Shown here one piece after another: positions 56,244 through 64,000 of a stretch of 64,000 bases of DNA; position 1 is the first letter of the stretch; every line of letters begins with the position of its first letter. The stretch covers positions 5,979,001-6,043,000 of the forward strand of contig NZ_CP034783.1 of the NCBI RefSeq assembly GCF_006094435.1, written 5' to 3'. Under the pieces are notes generated by a model. That model made no database searches. It saw only the letters and a list, made by a program, of their open reading frames with translations, and had not been told where the DNA came from. The position numbers and the translations under genes were made by a program. The DNA comes from Pseudomonas sp. MPC6. GTDB taxonomy: Bacteria > Pseudomonadota > Gammaproteobacteria > Pseudomonadales > Pseudomonadaceae.

Positions 56244-56309
56244 GCTGTACCTCGTCGGTCAAAGTGGGCGCAGATGTTACCCAACACAATCATGGCTGGC
56301 AAGCCGAAT

Positions 56310-57647
56310 TCAGGCAGAAACTTCAGTAACGAGGTTTGCCAGCTCTTCGGCGTGGCCGCGAACCTGTGTTTCGTCTTCGCCTTCGACCATTACCCGCACC
56401 AACGGCTCCGTCCCGGACTTGCGCAACAGCACCCGCCCGCGCCCGGCCATGGCCTGGGTAACACGCTCGCTGGCCGCCTTGACCGCCGGATGATCGAGGG
56501 GGCTTGCACCACCACCGAACCGTACGTTGATCAGCACCTGCGGGCACTTGCGCAACGCCTGACGCGATTGCGCGAGCCCTTCGGTGCGCCTCTTCAGCGA
56601 CATCAGTACCTGCAGGGCAGCAATGATCGCGTCACCGGTGGTGGTGTGGCTGAAGCAGACAATGTGCCCCGAGTTTTCACCACCCACCAGCCAATCGCGC
56701 TCCTGCAGCTCGGAGATGACGTAACGGTCGCCGACATTGGCCCGCACAAAAGGAATGCCCAGGTCCGCCAGGGCCAGTTCCAGCCCCAGGTTACTCATCA
56801 GCGTACCTACCACACCGCCCTGCAACTTGCCGCGCTCATGCAGATCGCGAGCGATGATGAACAGCAATTCGTCACCGTCGACGACAGCACCGGTGTGATC
56901 AACCATCTGCACCCGGTCGCCATCACCATCAAAGGCGATGCCCAAATCGGCGTGCTCGGCCAATACGGCAGCCTGCAGCGGCTCCATATGGGTCGAACCG
57001 CAGTTGTCATTGATGTTCAGGCCGTTGGGATGGGCAGAAAGCACGACGACTTCGGCACCCAGCTCACGGAACACACTCGGCGCCACCTTGTAGGTCGCAC
57101 CATGAGCGCAGTCGAGCACGATCTTCAGGCCCGCGAAGCTGGTGCCGGTCGGGACGCTGCTCTTGCAGAATTCGATGTAGCGGCCCGACGCGTCGTTGAT
57201 GCGCGAGACCTTGCCGATCTTGCTCGACTCGACCACGGTCATCGGGGTGTCGAGCAATTCTTCGATCATATGCTCGACTTCGTCCGGCAGCTTGGTGCCC
57301 TTTCCGGAGAAAAACTTGATGCCGTTATCGTCGTGCGGATTGTGCGAAGCGCTGATCACGATGCCTGCTTCGGCATGGAAGGTGCGCGTCAGATAGGCGA
57401 TGGCCGGTGTCGGCATCGGGCCCAGGAGCATCACGTCGGCACCCGCCGACGTCAGTCCGGCCTCGAGTGCCGATTCGAACATGTAGCCGGAGATCCGGGT
57501 GTCCTTGCCCACCAGCACTTTGCAGGCGCCCATTTTGCGGAACGCCATACCCGCAGCCCAACCGAGCTTGAGCATGAAATCAGGCGTGATCGGGTATTCG
57601 CCGACGCGACCACGAATGCCGTCGGTACCAAAGTATTTTTTAGTCAT
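56310..57647 (-). CDS. glmM: Phosphoglucosamine mutase
   Basis: 445 aa; converts glucosamine-6-phosphate to glucosamine-1-phosphate for peptidoglycan and LPS. Phosphoserine S101 in [12 protein letters not shown], metal loop [13 protein letters not shown], sugar loop [10 protein letters not shown] and phosphate-binding [15 protein letters not shown] are present. It follows folP by 15 bases. Confidence 0.97.
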   Translation of the reverse strand: MTKKYFGTDGIRGRVGEYPITPDFMLKLGWAAGMAFRKMGACKVLVGKDTRISGYMFESALEAGLTSAGADVMLLGPMPTPAIAYLTRTFHAEAGIVISASHNPHDDNGIKFFSGKGTKLPDEVEHMIEELLDTPMTVVESSKIGKVSRINDASGRYIEFCKSSVPTGTSFAGLKIVLDCAHGATYKVAPSVFRELGAEVVVLSAHPNGLNINDNCGSTHMEPLQAAVLAEHADLGIAFDGDGDRVQMVDHTGAVVDGDELLFIIARDLHERGKLQGGVVGTLMSNLGLELALADLGIPFVRANVGDRYVISELQERDWLVGGENSGHIVCFSHTTTGDAIIAALQVLMSLKRRTEGLAQSRQALRKCPQVLINVRFGGGASPLDHPAVKAASERVTQAMAGRGRVLLRKSGTEPLVRVMVEGEDETQVRGHAEELANLVTEVSA

Positions 57648-57662
57648 AAGCGCTCCATCATC

Positions 57663-58514
57663 TTATTTGGCTGATTCCACTGCGGCAATCATCCGCAGTA
57701 CATCGACTGTTTCGGCCACATCATGGACGCGCAATATACGCGCTCCCTTGAATGAGGCCAGCGCCGCGAGCGCCAGACCGCCATACAGGCGTTCTCCGAC
57801 CGGGCGATTCAAGGCCTGACCTATCATGCTCTTTCGCGAAACCCCGACCAGCAGGGGCCGCCCCAAGGCATGCAAGGCTTCCATATGCTTGAACAAGCTT
57901 AGATTGTGTTGCAGGTTTTTGGCGAAACCGAAACCCGGATCCAGAATGATCCGCTCGGCGGGAATCCCTGCCGCTGCACATTGCGCCATGCGCCCGGCAA
58001 GAAACTCGCCCACTTCCCGGGTCACATCCTGATATTGCGGATTATCCTGCATGTCGCCCGGCTCACCGAGCATATGCATCAGGCAGACCGGCAAGCCGGT
58101 GGCCGCGGCCGCATCGAGCGCGCCATCGCGTTGCAGCGAACGCACGTCATTGATCAACCCTGCCCCAAGCCGTGCGGTTTCGCGCATGACGGCCGGGGTA
58201 GAGGTATCAACCGAGATGATCACATCCAGCTCGCGATGAATGCGCTCGACGATGGGCGCTACACGCTCGAGTTCCTCCAGCGGCGAAACCGCCCTGGCAC
58301 CCGGCCGGGTCGATTCGCCACCGACATCGATCAGCGTCGCGCCGGCGGCCACCATGGCTTCGGCGTGGCGCATGGCCGCATCGAGCTGGCTGTATTGGCC
58401 ACCATCGGAAAAGGAATCGGGAGTGACATTGAGAATACCCATGACATGCGCCAGGGCCAAATCAAGAACCCGGTTGCCGCAAGGCAACCGGGTCGAGGAC
58501 TGAACAGAAGTCAT
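57663..58514 (-). CDS. folP: Dihydropteroate synthase
   Basis: 283 aa; condenses pterin pyrophosphate with p-aminobenzoate in folate synthesis, target of sulfonamides. Motifs MGILNVTPDSFSDGGQY, DVGGESTRPGA, DPGFGFAKNLQHN, and the C-terminal RVHDVAETVDVLRM. Lies between ftsH and glmM with short spacers, the standard order. Confidence 0.97.
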   Translation of the reverse strand: MTSVQSSTRLPCGNRVLDLALAHVMGILNVTPDSFSDGGQYSQLDAAMRHAEAMVAAGATLIDVGGESTRPGARAVSPLEELERVAPIVERIHRELDVIISVDTSTPAVMRETARLGAGLINDVRSLQRDGALDAAAATGLPVCLMHMLGEPGDMQDNPQYQDVTREVGEFLAGRMAQCAAAGIPAERIILDPGFGFAKNLQHNLSLFKHMEALHALGRPLLVGVSRKSMIGQALNRPVGERLYGGLALAALASFKGARILRVHDVAETVDVLRMIAAVESAK

Positions 58515-58522
58515 TTCAAACC

Positions 58523-60433
58523 TTAAACGTCAGCAGCCGGACCGCCGATAGGTGTTTCCGGACGCTCGCCCTGCGCCACCGGAGGTGTTCCGGAAGTACC
58601 GGTACCACCCGACCAGTCGCGAGGTTCGCGAGGCGTACGACCGGCCATGATGTCATCGATTTGATCGGCATCGATCGTTTCGTACTTCATCAAGGCATCG
58701 GCCATGGCGTCGAGCTTGTCACGGTTATCCGTGAGAATCTGCTTGGCGGTACCGTAGCACTGGTCAATGATGCTGCGCACTTCGGAGTCGATCAGCTTGG
58801 CCGTCTCACCGGAGAAGCTGGTGCCTTGACCACCGCCGCCGCGACCGAGGAACACTTCACCCTCTTCTTCGGCGTACATCAGCGGACCGAGTTTTTCCGA
58901 CAGGCCCCATTTGGTCACCATGTTCCGTGCGATCTGGCTGGCACGCATGATGTCGTTGGAGGCACCAGTGGTCACACCGTCGAAGCCAAGGGTCATTTCT
59001 TCAGCGATACGGCCGCCGTACAGCGAGCAGATCTGGCTGATCAACGCACGCTTGGACAGGCTGTAGCGATCTTCTTCCGGCAGGAACATGGTCACGCCCA
59101 GCGCACGACCGCGCGGGATGATCGACACCTTGTAGACCGGGTCATGCTCGGGCACGACGCGACCGACAATGGCGTGGCCGGCTTCGTGATAAGCGGTGTT
59201 CTGCTTCTCTTTCTCGGACATGACCATGGATTTGCGCTCGGCGCCCATCATGATCTTGTCTTTCGCCAGTTCGAACTCTTTCATTTCAACGATGCGCTTG
59301 CCGGCACGGGCGGCGAACAGCGACGCCTCGTTCACCAGGTTCGCCAGATCGGCACCGGAGAAACCAGGGGTACCACGGGCGATCACGGCCGGAGCGACAT
59401 CGTCACCCATTGGCACTTTGCGCATGTGGACCTTGAGAATCTGCTCGCGACCACGGATATCCGGCAGGCCGACCACCACCTGACGGTCGAAACGGCCCGG
59501 ACGCAGCAGCGCCGGGTCCAGTACGTCCGGACGGTTGGTAGCCGCGATGACGATGATGCCGTCATTCATTTCGAAGCCGTCCATCTCTACCAGCAACTGG
59601 TTGAGAGTCTGCTCGCGCTCGTCGTGACCGCCACCCATGCCGGCGCCACGGTGGCGACCGACGGCGTCGATTTCATCGATGAAGATGATGCATGGCGCGT
59701 GTTTCTTGGCCTGCTCGAACATGTCGCGAACACGGCTGGCACCGACACCGACGAACATTTCGACGAAATCGGAACCGGAAATGGTGAAGAACGGCACTTT
59801 GGCTTCGCCGGCAATCGCCTTGGCGAGCAAGGTTTTACCGGTACCCGGAGGACCGACCATCAACACGCCGCGGGGAATGCGACCGCCCAGGCGCTGGAAC
59901 TTGCCCGGGTCACGCAGGAACTCGACCAGCTCGCCGACTTCTTCCTTGGCTTCGTCGCAGCCCGCAACGTCACCCAGGGTGGTTTTCACCTGGTCTTCGG
60001 AGAGCAGGCGCGCCTTGCTCTTGCCGAAGCTCATCGGCCCGCCCTTGCCACCGGCTCCGCCCTGCATCTGCCGCATGAAGAACATGAACACGGCGATGAT
60101 CACCAGGATCGGGAAGCTGGCGACCAGGAGCTGGGTCCAGATGCTTTGCTGTTCAGGCTGCTTGCCTTCGACCACGACGTGGTTGTCCACGAGGTCGCCG
60201 ATCAGACCGTTATCCTGGATTGCCGGACGGATGGTCTTGAAGCTGTCACCATCGTTGCGCTTGCCGGTAATCACATAGCCATCGACGGCTACGCGCTCGA
60301 CCTTGCCATCCTTGACCTGCTGGATGAAGTCGGAATAGTTGAGGGTCTGCGGCTCGTTAGGGCTGGAGAAGTTGTTCATCACCGTCACCAGGACTGCCGC
60401 GATGATCAACCACAGGATCAGATTCTTTGCCAT
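58523..60433 (-). CDS. ftsH: ATP-dependent zinc metalloprotease FtsH
   Basis: 636 aa membrane AAA+ protease degrading LpxC-type regulators and misassembled membrane proteins. Two N-terminal helices ([37 protein letters not shown]) flank a periplasmic domain; then Walker [10 protein letters not shown], Walker [12 protein letters not shown], the SRH region [14 protein letters not shown], and the protease motif HEAGH. The ATG at 60433 gives the common MAKNLILW N-terminus, but a TTG three codons earlier (60442) is better spaced (7 bases) from GAGGG and cannot be excluded. Confidence 0.95.
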   Translation of the reverse strand: MAKNLILWLIIAAVLVTVMNNFSSPNEPQTLNYSDFIQQVKDGKVERVAVDGYVITGKRNDGDSFKTIRPAIQDNGLIGDLVDNHVVVEGKQPEQQSIWTQLLVASFPILVIIAVFMFFMRQMQGGAGGKGGPMSFGKSKARLLSEDQVKTTLGDVAGCDEAKEEVGELVEFLRDPGKFQRLGGRIPRGVLMVGPPGTGKTLLAKAIAGEAKVPFFTISGSDFVEMFVGVGASRVRDMFEQAKKHAPCIIFIDEIDAVGRHRGAGMGGGHDEREQTLNQLLVEMDGFEMNDGIIVIAATNRPDVLDPALLRPGRFDRQVVVGLPDIRGREQILKVHMRKVPMGDDVAPAVIARGTPGFSGADLANLVNEASLFAARAGKRIVEMKEFELAKDKIMMGAERKSMVMSEKEKQNTAYHEAGHAIVGRVVPEHDPVYKVSIIPRGRALGVTMFLPEEDRYSLSKRALISQICSLYGGRIAEEMTLGFDGVTTGASNDIMRASQIARNMVTKWGLSEKLGPLMYAEEEGEVFLGRGGGGQGTSFSGETAKLIDSEVRSIIDQCYGTAKQILTDNRDKLDAMADALMKYETIDADQIDDIMAGRTPREPRDWSGGTGTSGTPPVAQGERPETPIGGPAADV

Positions 60434-60635
60434 ATCGTTCAATTAACTACCCTCTGAAGCAAGCGCCGCTGATGGCGCGCGCTTCGCATGATATTCACCG
60501 GCCTAACTTACTACATTACCTACGACTCTGGCAGGCGCCGTCTGTAACCCTTTGTGAAACACTTTCTACACAATATTCGCTAATGCTCACAGGGCGAAAT
60601 ACGAAAATCCTATCGACCCGCAAAAAAACCTCGAT

Positions 60636-61265
60636 TTACTCGCTACGGGCGCGGTAGCCCCAAGCCAGCATGTATTGCTCGCGGGAACTGCCACGGGAAG
60701 AGTCCGGCTTGATCATCTGGACCTTGTCGAATTTCTGACGAGCGTCCTTCACGTAAGCATCAAACCCTTCGCCCTGAAACACCTTGATCACGAAATTACC
60801 ACCCGGCTTGAGTATCCGAGCCGCCAGATCAAGAGCCAGCTCACATAGAAACATGGCTTTTGGCATGTCCACCTCAGGCGTACCACTCATATTGGGGGCC
60901 ATATCGGAAATCACAAGGTCCACCTGCGAATTACCCACGGCTTCAAGGATCTGAGCGAGCACTTCGTCCTGGGTGAAGTCACCCTGGATGAAAGTCACGT
61001 CCGGAATGCTGTCCATTTCCAGAATGTCCGAGGCGATCAGACGCCCCTGACCACCGATCAGCCGACTAGTGACCTGCGACCAGCCGCCGGGCGCCGCACC
61101 CAGGTCGACAACGCTCATACCTGGACGGATCAGTTTGTACTTCTCCTGAACCTCCAGAAGCTTGTAACTCGCACGCGAACGGTAACCATCCTTCTGCGCC
61201 TGCTTCACATAGGGATCATTAACATGTCTTTGCAGCCACTTAAGGCTTGTCTTGGAACGGGCCAC
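60636..61265 (-). CDS. rlmE: 23S rRNA 2'-O-ribose U2552 methyltransferase (RlmE/FtsJ)
   Basis: 209 aa SAM-dependent methyltransferase. Motif [28 protein letters not shown] and [14 protein letters not shown] fit RrmJ, with the K-D-K-E residues of the family. Start is GTG at 61265 after GAGGTG. Upstream of ftsH on the same strand and divergent from yhbY, the classic arrangement. Confidence 0.96.
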   Translation of the reverse strand: MARSKTSLKWLQRHVNDPYVKQAQKDGYRSRASYKLLEVQEKYKLIRPGMSVVDLGAAPGGWSQVTSRLIGGQGRLIASDILEMDSIPDVTFIQGDFTQDEVLAQILEAVGNSQVDLVISDMAPNMSGTPEVDMPKAMFLCELALDLAARILKPGGNFVIKVFQGEGFDAYVKDARQKFDKVQMIKPDSSRGSSREQYMLAWGYRARSE

Positions 61266-61370
61266 GGGCCACCTCGAAAATAAAACGGGTCGTGATTAAC
61301 TGGGCGGTCCCGGACTCGCTCGGGTAAACTGGCCGCCGCTTTTTACAAGATCAGACGCAGGGGTCAGATT

Positions 61371-61679
61371 ATGCCGCTCACTCAAGAGCAGAAGAAACAG
61401 TACAAATCCATTGGCCACCATCTGAAACCAGTTTTGATCGTGGCTGACAACGGTTTGACTGAAGGTGTGTTAGCCGAACTTGAACGCGCGCTAGCGGATC
61501 ACGAGCTGATCAAAATCAAGCTCAACATCCTCGATCGCGAGTCGCGCCTGGCGAACATTGCAGAACTGTGCAAGGTCGGTAAAGCGGACCTGGTTCAGGT
61601 CATCGGCAAGATGGCACTGATTTACCGCAAGAACTTCAGCGTCAACAAGCAGCTGTCGAACGTTCATCGCTTCAAGTGA
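61371..61679 (+). CDS. yhbY: Ribosome assembly RNA-binding protein YhbY
   Basis: 102 aa CRM-domain protein associated with 50S precursors. MPLTQEQKKQYKSIGHHLKP, VLIVADNGLTEGVLAELERA, LADHELIKIKLN and the GxxG-like VGKADLVQVIGKMALIYRKN are present. One of the few plus-strand genes in this part. Confidence 0.95.
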   Translation: MPLTQEQKKQYKSIGHHLKPVLIVADNGLTEGVLAELERALADHELIKIKLNILDRESRLANIAELCKVGKADLVQVIGKMALIYRKNFSVNKQLSNVHRFK

Positions 61680-61688
61680 TGGCAAGGG

Positions 61689-62093
61689 TCAGGGGTGTGC
61701 TTCGCGCACCCTGCCACTCCATCCCGGCACCGGTTGCAATACCAGCACCAAGCCGGAAAACCCCAGCACCAGATAGCTGAACACGTGCCAGCGCACCGCC
61801 TCCGGCCAGCCGAAGCGCACCGCGAAGTACATCGCACACGCATACAGCGCCGTCATCAGCAGTTGCCCGCGAATATCGCGCCATAGACTGGCAAGGCCCT
61901 CGGCCTGAACCAGCACCAAAGCCTGAAAAATCACACACACTGCGGCGAATCCCACCATCAGTGTATTAAGCATGCCCACGATTTCGTCGATCAGCAGCGG
62001 TGCCAGGCCGATATGACCCAGCACCGGCAGCAGACCGATATGCAACAGCCACAGGCCGCCCACCCATAACATCTGGTTCAGCTGCCAAAGCAT
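61689..62093 (-). CDS. DUF4149-like integral membrane protein
   Basis: 134 aa with four hydrophobic stretches (MLWVGGLWLLHIGLLPVLGH; MLNTLMVGFAAVCVIFQALV; LLMTALYACAMYFAVRFGW; VFSYLVLGFSGLVLVLQPV). The WVGGLW motif early in helix 1 fits DUF4149. ATG at 62093 lies just inside the hairpin after greA, and no strong ribosome site is seen; the longer frame would overlap greA. Function unknown. Confidence 0.8.
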   Translation of the reverse strand: MLWQLNQMLWVGGLWLLHIGLLPVLGHIGLAPLLIDEIVGMLNTLMVGFAAVCVIFQALVLVQAEGLASLWRDIRGQLLMTALYACAMYFAVRFGWPEAVRWHVFSYLVLGFSGLVLVLQPVPGWSGRVREAHP

Positions 62094-62116
62094 GGCGCCC
62101 GCATGCAGCGGGCGCC
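62094..62116 (-). terminator. Hairpin after greA
   Basis: GGCGCCCGC-ATGCA-GCGGGCGCC stem directly after greA and abutting the next start codon; no U-tract, so perhaps a partial terminator or translational control element of the following gene. Confidence 0.5.
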
Positions 62117-62121
62117 TTCTT

Positions 62122-62594
62122 TCAGATGTGACGAACTTCGACAATCTCGTACTCGATAACGCCGCCTGGCGTTTTCACGGCGACCACGTCACCCTCTTCC
62201 TTGGCAATCAAGGCGCGAGCCAGTGGCGAACCCACCGAAATCTTGCCGAGTTTGAAGTCAGCCTCATCCTCACCCACGATGTGGTAAGTGACGCGTTCAT
62301 CCGTCTCGACATTGGCGATTTCAACGGTGGTGCCGAAAATCACTTTGCCGGTGTGAGGAATGGTCGTGACATCGATGATGACCTGGTTCTGAATCCGGCC
62401 TTCGATGTCACGAATCCGCGCCTCGACCATCCCCTGCTGCTCGCGGGCAGCGTGGTATTCGGCGTTTTCCTTCAAGTCACCCAGTTCGCGGGCCGTGCCG
62501 ATGTCCTGGCTGAGCTTCGGACGGATGACCTTGGTCAGGTGAGCGTGTTCTTCTTCCAGGGCTTTGGCACCCTGGACAGTCATTGGGTACTTGA

Positions 62595-62598
<4 letters not shown>
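62122..62598 (-). CDS. greA: Transcription elongation factor GreA
   Basis: 158 aa; rescues backtracked RNA polymerase by stimulating transcript cleavage. N-terminal coiled coil ([40 protein letters not shown] with the acidic tip D-E) and the FKBP-like C-terminus ([35 protein letters not shown]). ATG overlaps the carB stop by four bases. Confidence 0.97.

Positions 62599-64000
<1,402 letters not shown>

Overview
The window is chromosomal DNA of a fluorescent Pseudomonas (P. fluorescens group). Evidence: GC-rich coding sequence, gene order matching Pseudomonas core blocks (dpp-opdP; speC/piuABC; ampE-ampD-nadC; the rimP-nusA-infB-rbfA-truB-rpsO-pnp and carB-greA-...-ftsH-folP-glmM-tpiA-secG strings), Pseudomonas-restricted small families, and about a dozen REP doublets (REPINs) of the GGGAGC-GAGCTTGCTCGCG type between genes.

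Layout. 1-10.2 kb (+): dipeptide uptake locus with three dppA-type binding proteins (the first cut by the window edge), an OprD-family porin and dppBCDF. 10.4-12.6 kb (-): a small secreted acidic protein and peptide release factor 3. 13.1-16.5 kb (+): a four-gene quaternary-amine osmoprotectant ABC importer. 17.0-18.2 kb (+): ornithine decarboxylase SpeC. 18.3-25.1 kb: iron-uptake cluster (Sel1 protein and PiuC on -, TonB receptor and PepSY/flavodoxin reductase on +). 25.2-26.7 kb (-): Tat-exported PhoD phosphatase. 27-32.4 kb: accessory island (below). 32.6-39.4 kb: fructose PTS (fruB-fruK-fruA on -) with the divergent regulator fruR, then tatD. 40.3-45.6 kb: chemoreceptor, ampE, ampD, nadC and a small DUF6388-like gene. 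45.7-64 kb: tRNA-Thr and the translation/transcription operons, tRNA-fMet and tRNA-Leu, then secG to carB, almost all on the minus strand.

The most unusual part is 26.5-32.4 kb. It is a bacteriocin-like toxin-immunity array: a pyocin-S/HNH DNase gene with its Im9-type immunity gene, a decayed HNH tail with a second immunity gene, an orphan third immunity gene, a second N-terminally truncated pyocin-S/HNH gene with a different DNase tail and a fourth immunity gene, then a 35-codon stub resembling the end of a colicin E3-type rRNase and a probable immunity gene of another family. The two long toxin genes share an 867-bp gap-free block and diverge inside the DNase domain, so tails and immunity genes have been exchanged together. 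The array lies between two 235-bp direct copies of the 5' end and leader of phoD; the distal copy is a dead fragment. This points to growth of the array by recombination or tandem duplication next to phoD.

The rest is ordinary core genome. Dipeptides, betaine-like solutes, iron, fructose and phosphate are handled by the uptake genes, and the right third is housekeeping machinery. Functions are assigned by reading the protein sequences; no database search was possible.
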